From: Dryas octopetala
Taxonomy: Eukaryota; Streptophyta; Magnoliopsida; Rosales; Rosaceae
Length of the DNA stretch: 64,000 nt
NCBI GenBank assembly: GCA_963921425.1
Contig: OY992832.1
Span: 27,989,489-28,053,488, forward strand
Direction of reading: 5' to 3'
In this document: piece by piece, positions 1 to 12,785 of the stretch
How positions within the stretch are numbered: the first letter of the stretch is position 1
How the letters are laid out: the number at the start of each line of letters is the position of its first letter
Made by a program: the position numbers and the translations under genes
Notes under the pieces: model-generated
What the model saw: the letters and a program-made list of their open reading frames with translations, nothing else
Told to the model about the DNA's origin: nothing
The model's database searches: none

Positions 1-1243
1 GTAGAGTATCCGAAACTGTCCAATCGAACCTCTAGGAAAATATCTAAAAAATTGGACAATTTTAGGTACCCTAGTTTGGGGCTGATTATCTGGAGTTGTA
101 GAGGTCCGATTTAGATGATCTTTATATGTTATAAAGAAGAGATGCATATCTTTAGACCCAGTATAATTTTTCTAAATTTGGTGGAGATTTAATGGGTTTA
201 ACATCGAGCCAAAATTGAGATAAAAACTAAAACAAAAAACAAAATTTTTAATTGACACAAAATAAAAATTTTAGTCCTTAGTTGACAAAAAGTGAAATTC
301 ATGTTCTGAATAGAGACATGAGGTATAGTTGGAGTCCTTTGGCTAAATTAACCCTTTACAATAATATATGCACAAGTTACTGATTTCCTTAAAAGAAATA
401 TTTTGGAAATACATATAGGTCATGTTCTATAAGTTTTTGTTTTGCTACTATTTAGACATGGAGTTATTTTGTGGAGACATATTGTAAGTCTTAATTTACT
501 AGATTTCATAACCATAGTTATACATTAAATACATGGCTACCATATGTATTATATTTTTATGAGCATGTTATTGATTGTTAAATACTCAGCGTTTTTGGTT
601 TAGGGAAATGGATGTTGTGCTGTTTTGATCAATCCTTATAAACCACAATAATTGTTTTTTTTTTTGCTAATTACTTTAGAATCAAGGAATAGCAAACGTT
701 TATGTGAAATTAATATAATTTGGTAGTTTGTTTAGTGTTAGCACATTAACAATCTTATTGTAGCATGATGAAGACTCTCCAATCATTTATGTGATTATCA
801 TATATGGACTGTTTGTTCTTGCTTTTGCTCATATAGTAGAAATTGGGGGCAAATATGTTCAATATATTTCTACTTTATAAGTGGTTTTGTGAGACCTTTG
901 ATCAGTGGGAACTAAAAGAAAAAAATAAATTGTTCCAGATTATTAGTTTGGTTAAAGGGAGAGTGAACCAAACTAGAAAGAGAAGCATGACCCTACTCAC
1001 TACAGTGTACTTACTTAGAGCTTAGGTAAGGAAAGAAATTGATTTAAATTCTTGTTGTTACTGTTTTATATAACTTGTTAATTGAGAAATTAGACTTTCC
1101 AGATTGAGGTTTTGCTCTGATTTGCTGTCTTTTGTGACTTGGTTTTATCCATACTTTGAATTGAGAAATAATGACTTACTTGATTGGTATAGGACACTTG
1201 GATGGGTAAGAACTTAATTATTTTTAAAATTTTATAGAGCTAT
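1..1243. other. AT-rich intergenic DNA without a supported gene
   Basis: No open frame here has family resemblance or gene-like structure; the only frame of about 60 codons (843-1025) has no recognisable motif. The stretch ends where a TG-starting LTR-like sequence begins at 1244. Confidence 0.6.
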
Positions 1244-3721
1244 TGTAACGCCCCAAACTCGAGTACGTCACAAAGGCACCCATCCCGACGATACTCGAGA
1301 CTACAACACCAAAACCCGATGTCATAACCTCAAATATTCTCAAAACAAGTTAAGCCTTTTTATTTTGAAAACTGGGTTGGATTAGAAATAGAATCAGCAG
1401 CAGAAATAAGTTGAGACTCATTTAAAAATAGTAAAATATGACCAACCCCTTGGGGTCACTTATAATTAGTCACAACCTCGAAAGACATGTAGAAATCATT
1501 CAATGAGCCTAACACAATTACAAAACAGTTTTACAAACTGAAATCCAAAGTAAAAAGCCAAGTATGTCCTCTGAAGCACTCACTGCCATGCCCTCCTCGC
1601 TTTGCTTTCTCAACATGATTATCCTACAAAATAGTCCGTTACACCATGGAATAGTGTACCGGTTACATGAAGACCCAGTAAGCTTTTGCAAGCTCGTATG
1701 GGATAAACCGGCCAGTAAGGCATATACCAAATTACCAATACATATTCATTATTCATGGCAAACATGCATACACATAACTAAATACAACCCTGGAAACTCT
1801 ATTCCTGGAATTCACCATCCAGGTCATCACATATGACATTATCTACAATCATATGGTATCATAATCATCATAACAAACATATATCATATTCAACAAGTAT
1901 AAGTCACAATCCACACACATGAACGTTAGCCTGTCAAACTTGGATTATCCGAAGTAGATTCAAAATACCTGTCAAACCATGAGATGCCAACATACTGTCC
2001 AAACTGGGCCTACAGAGTCACCAAATCCCGAGAACATAGCCTGTATTACAACACGACACCATCACAACATCCAACCTGGGCTCACTGGGTCACCGTGCAC
2101 TGAAACAGAATCCATCGACTGAACACGAATGACCAACTATCCATACCGGAATCCAATCAATCATCGATACAGTAGCAAGAGTATCCATTCCTGGTGAATA
2201 CCACAAAGGCTAGCCTCCCCAGAAGGATATTCAACTAGCCTGCCCGTAAACGCCGCCTCATGAGGTTTAAGGGATCAAAACCCAAGGATACTACACTGGG
2301 GCCTTTTACTCTCAAATCGAATATCCCATAACAAGTTCTCCCTCGGCTAACCCGACCCATCAAGTTAAGAACACAATTTCTAAATAAGAAATGTATCCCT
2401 ATGTCATAGTGAAATAACAGAGTCTCATTAACTTTTTAGAAAGACGTTACAGCGGATACCAGGACAAAGACACCTATGTTGATCTGACGATACCAGAGAG
2501 AGTCTACGTAATCTTCTATTGATTTGACCCATAACGGTTTTGATATTAAAAATCGAGATCTTCATACATTGACTATAGAAACACCGAAGACATAGCTTAT
2601 TAAGAAACGTGCAAAAGCATACAATCATAGCAAATAGTTCTAAAACATTTATTACCATGACGACTGAGTAATTATTAATTAAATTATGATGTCCAATTAT
2701 GCCAAGTAGGGTCACACATAAAGCAAACGAGAATTTATGTGATATTCTAGAGTGTGCCCTCGTTCATTTTAGTTATTTATCAAATACACACGTAAATACC
2801 TTTATTAGGTGTGAATTACTAACACCTAGGTTTATGACATGAAACAATGTTCATAATAGTACGGTATCACATTCACAAATTATAGTGCATTTAGACATTC
2901 ACAGAGTATTGATACGCACATCAAATCACAAATTGATCAGAATATCCAACAAGGCAATAAGGATAAAGCAATTATGTATCAACCCAAATCACACAATCTA
3001 AATAGTAGGATCGACACACAATCATGTAATATATCTCAATCATGAGGATATAGGCATTCCCTGCAAAACCAACAAGTCAGGAAGTTAGTGGTTCACACAC
3101 CTAAGTTCCGAGCAAGGCTTCGCTTAGCTCGTACAACACCACCACCACAACAGATCGATCGGCTAAGCACACTGTTCTCAAGGTCACGTAGAATGACCAT
3201 TTCGCCAAGTCATCGGGATCCCTTTTCTAGTAACTGGAGTCCCTCGTCCGATAACAACTATTATGAATGCACAAGACGTACCCTCGACCTTGTCTGTTAA
3301 GACCAGCTATAATTCAAAGGTTTGACACCAGCGTAACTGCTAGACTTCTCTGAATTCTTAATCCGACATGACCTTGCACCTCGAGGCAAACAGTCATGTC
3401 AGACCGTGTGGTTTCTAGATTCATTTTAATTTATTGTCTAGGAGGATGATCATATATGAACCTACAACGTGACCAGGTCAATGCATGAAGTAACTGAGGG
3501 AGCTCTAGCTCAGTACCCAACGCTTGTATGCTCATGGACTGACCTTAGTCATCATGTCGTTTATTTAGTCCAATTTCAGTTAAATAGTTAAGCAGCGTTT
3601 CGTCTAAACGACAACTTAAATAAACAACTGTTAAAAAAGTTGGGTTACGCATTTACCTGTTGAAGACTTCCCACGGGCAGAGTCTCGGTACTACTAGACT
3701 TGCTAAGTAACAAGATTATAA

Positions 3722-5134
3722 GGCCTCATTTTTTTCACAGGACTGTCTTGGAATGGACTAGCTATAGGGACTGGCATGGACTGGCTTGGCATGGACTAAG
3801 CTAGTTAAGAACTGCCTTTATGTTTGGTACAGTGCAGGACTAACAAGCTGGATAATGAAAATAGTATTGTCCTATGTTTGGTGCAGTGCAGGACTAACAA
3901 GTTGGATGATTATTATTAGGCTTTTAAAAACTATTTCTAAGTTTGTTTAGAAAATTAGAAAAGTATTTCTAAATAATTTTCTTTAATGAAACTATATATT
4001 TTACACTTAACTAAAATAAAAAATAAAACTAATAAGTTAAACAAAAATTAATCAACCAATACCCCACCCAAGAAAAAGAATAAAAAGAAACGCAAAAAAA
4101 AAAAAATAAAGCAGCAGAGAGTGAGGTCTGAATTTCATACACCAAGTGAGCTTTGTGGGCAATCTTTGCTTTGAACACAGTTGACCCACATAATATCACT
4201 TCTTGTATCTACTTGTACATAGTAGTCCTGTGGAGGTGTTCCAATTCCAATTTTAGCATAATATAGACTACAAATGACAATGAAAATAATTACCCAAATT
4301 CAAAAACAACAAAAAACAAACACACAAACACAACAAAAAATGCAGAAATTGTATATAAATAATTGGGAAGTGGTGAACACCCACCCAACGGCATTGGGGC
4401 GGTCGGAGCCGCCGAGAGGGAGATCGATGCCGGCGAGAATTCGAAGCGTGAGGCGAGTATTGTGAGCTTTTAAGGTACTGAGAGAGCGCTCGCAGCCTGT
4501 GTATTTGTACTTGATGCTCAAGACGGCATTGTTGAAAGCGACAGCGATGGTGATTTTGGTTGAAATCAAGAGCAGGAAAAAGAGAGCAAAGCTGCCCCCG
4601 CATGAGCTTTTGAGAGTGATCATCACTACCTTCATGATCGACATGGTCGTTGAAGTTGAAGCCATTTTTTTCTTTTTGGGGGCTTTAGCTAGCAATGCCA
4701 TGGAACAATAAGACAACAGAGAAAAAAGACATGGATCAACAAGAAAGAGGGCTAGGTGGAGGGTGCGATTGGGCCGGAGCTGGGTGGGCGGAGTGCGATT
4801 GGGCTAGGTGGGGGGGTGCGACGGGGGTGGGGGATGGGGCAGGGATGGGCTGGTTGGGGGGGGAGGAGCAAGGGACGGGCTGGGGATGGATGCAATCGGG
4901 TGGAGTGCGTCTTAGGTAGTACAAGCGTGGAGTGCGTCTTAGGTAGTACAAGCCAAGGAGGTCCTTAGCTAAACCTCCACTTTCTCATGGGTTTCACTAA
5001 GCACACCTAAGAAGGTTCATTTAAGTTAGAGGGGATTCACTAAGCCCCATTTTTTTTAATCTCAAGCTCACCAAGCATGGGCTTAGAGTCTTAACTAAGC
5101 CAATCCCTATTGAGAAGGTGAAACAAATGGGCCC
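3722..5134. mobile_element. PIF/Harbinger-like non-autonomous element with captured host exon
   Basis: The left end reads GGCCTCATTTTTTTCAC and the reverse complement of the right end reads GGGCCCATTTGTTTCAC, a terminal inverted repeat of about 17 bp with few mismatches. TAA flanks both ends (3719-3721 and 5135-5137), matching the 3-bp TTA/TAA target duplication of the PIF/Harbinger superfamily. The 1.4 kb element has no transposase frame. It carries a GC-rich block (about 4380-4970) unlike its surroundings, including the exon fragment at 4385-4665 and a 27-bp tandem duplication at 4901-4953. It is nested in the LTR-like sequence 1244-6181, so it is the younger of the two. Confidence 0.6.
4385..4665 (-). 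pseudogene. Captured first exon of an aspartic protease-like gene
   Basis: Read on the minus strand, this block encodes a hydrophobic signal-like stretch (SFALFFLLLIS) followed by residues LSIKYKYTGCERSLS, LKAHNTR and RILAGIDLPLGGSDRPNAVG. This series matches the N-terminal signal and propeptide region of plant pepsin-like aspartic proteases of the ASPARTIC PROTEASE 36/39 type, just before their first catalytic domain. The homology stops at a good splice donor (GCCGTTGG followed by GTGGGT at 4384-4379), so genomic rather than cDNA sequence was taken up. No catalytic DTG motif is present. The fragment lies inside the Harbinger-like element 3722-5134. The frame is open from 4716 to 4300 but would read into intron; function is not expected. 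Family assignment is from memory. Confidence 0.55.
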
Positions 5135-6299
5135 TAAGAGTCTAATTAACAAGAGAAATAATCTAACAAATATTCAGAAAAACTTCGACATGGATCAAGA
5201 AATTACCTATGGAGCTTGAAAATGACTTTCTTAAGACTTCACTGAAATCTAGCCTTCACACTACTAGAATCAAAGAGCTCGTCGCCATGAACGCGTAGGC
5301 AAAAGCGGATCGTCGATCGAAGCTTCATAACTCTAGTTATGATCACACACAAAAAAATTTCTATTTGATCCCAGAGAGAGAGTGGACCTAGAGAGAGAAG
5401 CTCTCTCACTTAGAAAAGAGAAGGAATAAGCTCTTAGAATTCAAGTTTGGTGTAAATGAAAATGATGGAGTGGAGGGGTATTAATAGGTGAGTGAGGGTA
5501 GATTCAATGACTATGATTGATTTAAGATGAATGACTAGGATTTAGTAGAAGGATCTAGATCCAAAAATAATTTATTTTTGAATTAATTAATTCAAGAAAT
5601 AAAGGATCTAAAGTGTTTTTTTTTTTTTTTTTTTTTGCCATTTAGGCCTCAAAAATATAGTGGGTTTTCCAAAAAAATGTGGGAAGGTGCAGCCCAAAAG
5701 AGAGGGACACGGGCTAGGCTTGGGTCAACGCCCGTAGTCCAATCACAGTGCGCCACGTGACACCGAGTTAACTTTCTTATTTTATTTTCCTAACTTCAAA
5801 AATTTGCCAAAAATAGCTCAGGACTTGTAAAACTACTACGAAAATACTGTGGACTCGGGATAACTAGTACTATTTAACTATGTGGTCAAATTACCAATTT
5901 TCCCTTGGGAAAATTTCAGAAAATTAAAGCTCCATAAAATAACTTAAGGAAAAAGGAAACTTGGGAAATTCATAAAATAATCTCCCGGACTCAGAATAAT
6001 ATGAGACTCGCACCATTCGGTCCATTAGTAAAAGTACTACCTTTTCAAGGCCTAACTTGGGTCAAAACTCTAGTCAAAGTTAGTCTACAAATTAAAATCC
6101 ATGGTGGAAAAATACGAATTTTCACCAAATAATTTAGAAAAATCCCAAAATAAAAAAGTTTGAAAATTTTCGGGTTTCACAACTATACTCTCATCTGTAA
6201 AATTGTGCATAAGGAAGAATAGCAAATTGAAATAAAGCATGAGCACATACAGTGTGCTTCTCACTGGCCAAGTGTGGACTAATAATTAATAATGAATCC

Positions 6300-6515
6300 T
6301 TTTATTCATTATGTGACGAACACCTTACTTATCTAATATTTTTTTGGCTTAAAGACAAAGTTAGAGATGGTGAAATCCATGTAGTTAACATTGACACACA
6401 CAACATGTTAGCTGACTCTTTCACTAAGGCTATGTCTATAGGAGTTTTCAAAGAACATGTTACCAAAATGGGAGTTTTAGAGTCTTTTGATGATGTAGAC
6501 TGGTGGGAGTTTTGA
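6300..6515 (+). pseudogene. Ty1-copia polyprotein C-terminal remnant (end of RNase H)
   Basis: The frame encodes KDKVRDGEIHVVNIDTHNM, LADSFTKAMS and FKEHVTKMGVLES. This follows the pattern at the C-terminus of copia polyproteins, where a segment on GE(I/V)xxxxVxT precedes LADxFTK and a final FxxxxxxLGV. The upstream RNase H, reverse transcriptase and integrase are missing, and the LTR-like sequence 1244-6181 stands close by. It is a short dead relic. The frame can be extended upstream to 6252, but that part has no recognisable homology. Confidence 0.6.
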
Positions 6516-7894
6516 GTTTATTCTTATCAAACTTTGTTTTGATTAAAGTTGTTTTGTAATCTTGATTGTTTACATACATTTCCAGAGATGTTATTAAAGT
6601 GCACTTCCAGATTAAACATCAATATATTGTCATTTTATTGTTTTGATTCCAATTTTTCAGAAATATGGTTTTAATTTTAAATAACTATTTGAATGTTTTT
6701 GGTTGCTGTTGTTCAGTTTTTGTTGAATGACGCACAAATTCTGGAATGCAGTTTCATTTTGAAACTTACAGGCTTCATTGAAGCATTTAAGGCAGATTCT
6801 GTATAGAATCATAAGATGGACTGATGTACATTAGGTTTTGAATCACTTAAAGATTACCACATTGCTTTCATGTTCATACAGGTGACTAGTGAGATTACGT
6901 ACTTGTTTTCATTGGTGGTCATAGGATGCTTGCTTTTTCAGTACTGCATGATTTTTCTATGGTTCCATGTAAACCGATAATTGATCAAGTCACATTTTAG
7001 GTTTGTCTTGTACAACTTATGTGATCACAAAGGTTTTTGGCTTGTTCTTCATGGTACGTGTTGTTGTTGAGTTTTGTGAATTAGTTCAAGTGAGAGAATG
7101 TAAGAATTCTTTATGGACTAATCACTTTGTATTAAGATACAACAACACATCATGACTTATAGTCCAAGAAGGAGTTGTAATAGACTAGTATGGGCATTGC
7201 TTGACACTTGTTGATTCTATTTGTCAAGTATATAGGGCCTAAAAAGTAGGATGATTAAAGTCCTAATTAAACATGGATTAGGAGTTCTTATTCTAGTAAG
7301 TTTTTGATTAGAGGTACTTGAGATACAAGTAACACCTTTATGGGGGAATACTCATTCCATTTTTGGGATTAAGGGTTCTGCGAGACCAATCTCCTTGAAA
7401 TCAATTGGGTTTTCTTAAATTAAATAACTGGCCAGACATGCCCATATATGTGAGATTAAAGTTTTCTGCTATACAAAGCCTGCGTTTTTTTTTTCTTTGG
7501 TTTATGTTTGCAGGTGTTGTGCATAAGGTATGTGATAATAAAAAATTTTATTATTATTGAGTTTTTTATTTGACTGTGATATTTTTTTTCTATTAGAAAG
7601 CATTTTAAGATTGTAATTCACATACTTCAGTCTTTACCTTAATCACATAACAAGTCTAGGAAGCTTAATAATTTGTGTTGCCAAAGTAATGACTTTATTA
7701 AATCTTTCTAGACTAAAGAACCAAATCAAATTGTGATTCATTCTTAATTGAGTAAATGATTCTCCCAAAGGAGGTTTAAACTTTTACCTAATTTTGGATA
7801 TAATTAGCATATTGCAGTCTAGACTTTTACTTTGTGTGGTGTGTGTGCAACCTCTCTCCTTAGACTATCCACACTTCCACAGTAATGAGAGTGT

Positions 7895-7948
<54 letters not shown>

Positions 7949-8473
7949 GTGAGTGATACATGGCTTGAAAAGTGATTTTGTGATATGAGAGTGATAGTCA
8001 TATGTGCTGAAGTTGCAGTGGTACTGAGAGTCATAGCTAAGAGTAATACAGTTGTAACTAATTTAGATTAAGTGATGGTTAAGTTATAATTTATAACTTA
8101 AATATTTATTAAAATTATACCGTTGGTTTTATTTTAAAAAGATCTTTAATATAAAGTCAATATTAAATATATTTGGATTTATAATTTTATTACCCAAATT
8201 AAGTGTTCTATATTTCAAGTTGTTTCATATTTTTTTAATGTTTGAAATGCAAAAATAAATGGTAAACACATCACAATTCATTGTATTTCATAATACGAAC
8301 GACAACACACATATAAAGGAAACCACACTAACAACTAAAGAGTATAACAAAGAACAACAACAACACCCAACAACAAAGAAATGATGATGAAACGACAAAC
8401 ACAATCTTCAGTGGTTCCCACAAGTGGCCTCAGGGGAATCACGGGCGTTCAGGTAAACATTCTTATATCCTCC
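6516..8473. other. Intergenic AT-rich DNA
   Basis: I see no supportable gene in this stretch. It holds a GA microsatellite at 7902-7945 and otherwise degenerate AT-rich sequence. An antisense frame across the microsatellite (7819-8034) is a by-product of the repeat, giving a Ser/Leu run. Confidence 0.55.
7902..7945. repeat. (GA)n microsatellite
   Basis: About 22 uninterrupted GA dinucleotides, followed by a short GAGT-rich tail. It is likely length-polymorphic. Confidence 0.95.
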
Positions 8474-8644
8474 CTAAAATGAGATATCTGGTTTGGCCTC
8501 ACAATCGACACATGGTTGAATGCTCTTCCCGCAAATGCATGAAACTGGACTTGGGTCTTTGGGTATTGGGCGTTTTAGGTCCTGCTTGATACAATAATAG
8601 CATAGTGGTCTTTTTCTTTCAGCATCGCACATGCAGTATTGCAT
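8474..8644 (-). CDS. Small Cys-rich ORF, tail paralogue of the gene at 52.7 kb
   Basis: This 56-codon minus-strand frame starts at an ATG and ends TAG at 8476-8474. It encodes pairs of cysteines: YCMCDAE, then CYYC, then SPVSCICGKSIQPCVDCEAK. The tail matches the C-terminal segment downstream of the TAG in the small gene at 52,737-53,099, which reads SPVPCTCGKNSPVQPCDECK. Spacing of the CxC and CxxC pairs is the same apart from a two-residue gap, which suggests metal binding (inference). It may be the last exon of a longer gene or a pseudogene fragment; a stop codon lies shortly upstream in frame and no acceptor was confirmed. The family is not one I recognise. Confidence 0.4.
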   Translation of the reverse strand: MQYCMCDAERKRPLCYYCIKQDLKRPIPKDPSPVSCICGKSIQPCVDCEAKPDISF

Positions 8645-9910
8645 TATTGGTTAGTTTTGAAACCATGTTGTACAAACCTCAAAATCTGGATTATAATTGT
8701 CGGGTCACTCATTGGGTCATCGGGTCATCAGCGGGTCGCCTGGAGCTGTCACCGAACCCTTGCCTGGAGGAGGAAACCATTTCTAACGAAAGTGAAGTGG
8801 ATGTGCTGCCCTACCAGTTAAACCTTGGAATTTATAGGGGAAAAAATCATGGCTTGTCCATTGCATTCTCTGATGGATTCACATATACTCGAACCCACAT
8901 GTGAACCAACATGAAAAATGAATGGGATGGAGTGTGGAGTCAGTGTATGGTCTTATCATTGTCTTGGTTCTGTCATGTCAAGTCAGATATTCGAATCCAA
9001 TACCTTTATTTCATTTCACCAACATAAAACAAAAAAATTAAACACAACACGATTTATTTCATTTCGCAATACAATACAAAACGACAAACACAAACATGCA
9101 CACAGTTGCTTTACCAGAAACTCGAAATCAAAACAAAATGAAAACACATAAACGACAAATACAAAGACACACATAAAACGTTGACATTCAATGTCGTTGG
9201 TGTCGTACGTGGGCGCGACTTCCTTGGTGCATCCAGAGGTGCTTTACCAAATCCTTCTTTAGTCGATCGTGGAGTGCCCTTGACCTAATCAACCTCACCC
9301 AAGAAAGCCTCTCGACTACACGACGTGGACAATAACTTTTAACTCCATCATATGATTCAATGTCATATCGTGTCACAGCTCATGCCAAAAATCTTTGTTC
9401 TTTTGATTGGAGCTGAGTTCACAATCTTCAGAGTGTTGCATCCAAGCTACAACTAGAGCTACTTCTTCCTCATAGACCAATTGGGACCCTTTGGATTTAC
9501 CATGATGGAAAACATAATTTTTCTACAACCAAAGTTGAGTGAAAATGATAGATAGATGTGTGAAAAAATGAAATGTAAATGTTCAATTTCTAGGAAAAGT
9601 GATGAAATAACTGTTGGAAAATTTTAAATAATTTTTTTGATTTTTCTATATTTTTTTCGTTATTTTTTCATATTTTTTAATTTTAGTATAACGATCAATT
9701 AGTTAGAACTGTTGTCACCAACGACTATTTAAAAAGGAAGACCTAGATCGCACCACGCGTCTGGGAGCATATTTTTTTAATGCGTAATGGTCGACAAACC
9801 TGGACTATTCAGATGCAACGGTCACCAAATCTGGGCATTCGTCGTTTGCACGCATGCGCAGGGGATGTGACTGACAGGACTGACGCGCTACAGTGCAGCT
9901 ATCAGCTGCT
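8645..9910. other. Intergenic DNA, nothing supportable
   Basis: Several short frames occur (for example 8605-8904 plus, 9188-9376 minus), but none shows a recognisable motif or gene structure. GGGTC-rich tracts near 8700-8745 are simple local repeats. Confidence 0.5.
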
Positions 9911-10028
9911 TAAAAATGCATAAACAAGGCTTAAAATCTGAATAGAGTGTTGGAAGAAGTTGTAAGTTTTCAATATAGGACAAATTGCACTAAAAATGCA
10001 TAAACAAGGCTTAAAATCTGAATAGAGT
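9911..10028. repeat. 38-bp direct repeat spaced by 80 bp
   Basis: The 38 bases at 9911-9948 recur identically at 9991-10028; they start TAAAAATGCATAAACAAGG. The result is a small partial tandem duplication in LTR-like surroundings: the stretch 10,370-10,470 contains a phrase on AAAATAGCTCAGGA shared with the LTR-like sequence near 5810. Confidence 0.85.
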
Positions 10029-10583
10029 CAAGAAAAACCCACGGGTCATCCTTTCTGTGAGACAAAATGGGCGGGCCGGCCTGTTTAGAAAACACGCGGG
10101 TCAAAATGACTCAGATTGGCTAGTGATCGGTTCTACACAGAACGGACGGCTGTGATTGCAGGTCTTTAATGAAGCTCAACGCTTCAGATTAAAACACGAG
10201 CTAGGGATCCGGTGCGGCTTGTCACAACATGAGCTTGTGAGCTCACCTGACTTACGACCAGTCAGCACGTTCAAGAATGGCAGAGCACCACGTCATACGG
10301 CGTCAGTCCCAGTCAGCCACTTTTTGAATTATTTTCAATTTCCCTATTTTCTATTTTCTCCAATCTTCGTAAAATCACCAAAATAGCTCAGGAGTCCAAA
10401 TAATTTTTCAAAAAATTGTACAGACTTGTATCAATTAATCCTAATTTCCTATAGCCTCAAAACAATAATTTTTCTTCCAGAAAAATTCAACTCCATTGAA
10501 TTTAATTCTCAAAAATTAATTACAACTTGATAATCACCAAATTTGTGTACAAGGGCACTAGAGCTCAACTCTAAACTACTAAT
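10029..10583. other. LTR-like remnant, no gene
   Basis: The sequence resembles LTR DNA of the kind at 5780-6180 (the phrase AATAGCTCAGGA and A/T-rich tracts with TTTTCCAGAAAAATT). No coding frame is supportable. Confidence 0.35.
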
Positions 10584-11021
10584 GACATGTTTACTAATCC
10601 GTAATAGGAATCAAAATAAGGAATTAGATTCCGATTACGGATCACTCCTTTTTTTACTAATCATATGAGAATAAAAACATAAGTGGGGCCCACATGAAAT
10701 TAGGAATTCAACTCCTTATTTTGAAGGAATTGGATTCTTAGGTGGGAGACGTGGTAATCCAATTCCTTATTTTGGAGGAATTCAATTCCTTATTTTTTTC
10801 CATTATACCCTCACATTATTAACTAGTATATAAAATAATTTATTAAGAACAAGGGCATTTTAGTAATCAAATGCCCACATGATATTATTCATACTTGGAT
10901 TCTAGATAGTTTAGTGAACAACTTCAATGGTAATCCAATTCCTCCTCAATTCAATTCATCCTCAATCTAATTTCTCATCAATTAAATTCTCCTAATTTGA
11001 TTACGGATTAGTAAACATGCC
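10584..11021. mobile_element. MITE with terminal inverted repeats
   Basis: The left end reads GACATGTTTACTAATCCG and the reverse complement of the right end reads GGCATGTTTACTAATCCG; the match continues about 4 bp further. The 438-bp element is AT-rich and non-coding, with internal copies of AATTCCTTATTTTGGAGGAA. Such size and ends fit a Tourist- or hAT-type MITE. No clear target duplication could be fixed. Confidence 0.7.
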
Positions 11022-12785
11022 ATAAAGGTACAAGTTAGTTACACAAAAGACAAATGAAAGACATAAAGAGAGGAAGGGAGAGTGTTGGCCAGCTAGAGTT
11101 TTGGGTGGTGTCGTCAGTGCTAGGGGAAAAAGCCACTGGAGAGATGGTTGGGGGAAGGGGTGGGTTTCTGCAGTTGGGTTGGAGTGAAGCATATTGGTTT
11201 TTTCACTTATTTTGTAATTTTTATTTTAGTAACTGGTGTTTTAATTTGTATTTTACATGATTGATTTTAACTTTAATGTGAGGTACATCTAGAAAGTGAA
11301 TGAATAATTTTTTAACACATTAAATATCTTGTTTTAAGTGAAGGTTGAATCCACATGGCATAAAATGAATGGCGAAGGTTGAAATGTGAAAGCAAGTGGA
11401 AAATGTAGTTAGCATTTCTCCTGACGGAATTCTATATCGAAAAGTGAAGAGTCATCAATTGGTATATAACAAATTATTTTATGCATATTAATACTGAGGG
11501 TCTTTTGATAAAACCTCATACTCATTTGGTACCGTAGGTTGCTAATTAATTAGAAAAAATTTTGGTATGTGTGTGTGTGTGTCCATGAAAGTGCATGATG
11601 GAACTCATCAACTTGCTTCCACACAACATGAGTTCCCAATGAGTACAATATCTCCAACAATTTTTCATTTTTATATTTGTACATGCATTAGGGTTTAGCT
11701 AATGCATAAAAAAAAAAGAGGCCCAACTTATACATTAGCACCAACCTAGATCTTTAAAAAGAGGCTCATCCATGCTTGTTTGTGGCTTCTTAAGCAAAAA
11801 AGAATAAGAAGAGAAAAAAAAAAAAAAACTTTCAATCATTCTCAAAAGCAATACTCACATTGTTTGTTTTATTGGTATTGCTAGCATATGTAAGGTCCTT
11901 TTAAGTCACAAATGGGCATGTGCATTTAACGTGCAGGGGACCTATCAATGGCCCAACATTTTTTCATTGCACATGGATGAGATAAGAAGCCAAGCGCACG
12001 AAGTCCCCACATTTTGTTGACATTTTACCCTTGGAAAATTGTAATTATGTGCGGAAACATCGAGGTTAAATTAAGAAAATTATAACAATAAATCCATTAA
12101 TAAAAGGTTAAGAAAAGAGTACGTGGTATTTGTACTCATTTGTATGATAGGGTTTGTGTAAGATATTGGTAGTCCATATGATATAAATAATATTATTTTT
12201 ATTAATTTTTTAACACGCGCTAGCATAAGTGAATTGACTTTGCCACTGTGCATGATAATTACTACAGTGCGTTTAAAAAAGTGTGTGGAGAAAATCGAGA
12301 GTAAATTATATGAAATCTTGTTTATTTTATCTTATTATTTTCTTAAACAGTTTTATCTTTTAAAAAAATATATATAGGTGGAGTCTAGTAGTGTGGATTT
12401 ATAACTAATTAACTATATAAACATGATAATAATTAATAATGTGATTCATATATTGTAGAATTGAAACCTAATAAGATGAGGCATGACATACTAAACCCTC
12501 GGGTACATAGTAGGGTTCTCATCCCCAGTGGGTGGGTAGCAATGAACGATAAATAAATAAATAATGGAAATTAATGAACCTTCATTATATCATCTGAGGG
12601 AATAAAACAAGTTAGGTTAGTTTTGATCTTCATCATCAACTTATGCGAGCCATGTGCCTCAAATGTTGTCATTTACAGAAAAGCAGAAAAGTCTCTTTCG
12701 TAATTATATTATTTGTCCTGAAAGTTGAAATCACCGTATTGAAATTGCACAATCAATTGTAGCAAGTACGTGTACTGCAACTGCT
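11022..12785. other. Upstream region of the GASA gene, non-coding
   Basis: No coding frame is supportable. The segment is AT-rich, with a short GT run near 11,570 and oligo-A tracts near 11,710 and 11,815. Its last few hundred bases should contain the promoter of the gene that starts at 12,877. Confidence 0.5.

Larger units (their letters stand above)
1244..6181 (-). mobile_element. LTR-like sequence, probably a solo LTR or degraded LTR retrotransposon
   Basis: The sequence opens with TGTAACGCCCCAAACTC and closes with TTTTCGGGTTTCACA, so it has the TG...CA ends of a plant LTR. The flanks read gctat before 1244 and actat after 6181, an imperfect 5-bp target duplication with CTAT shared. The end sequences resemble Ty3-gypsy LTRs, whose sense strand often starts TGTRAAACCCGAAAA and ends in GGGGCGTTACA; that would put this copy on the minus strand. 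No gag or pol frame was found inside, which favours a solo LTR. A PIF/Harbinger-like element (3722-5134) sits inside it; without that insert the sequence is about 3.5 kb. A poly-T run lies near 5615. Orientation and superfamily are inferences. Confidence 0.55.

Noticed and set aside
843..1025. 60-codon plus-strand frame
   Set aside because: No motif, no promoter or splice context, and composition like the surrounding AT-rich DNA.
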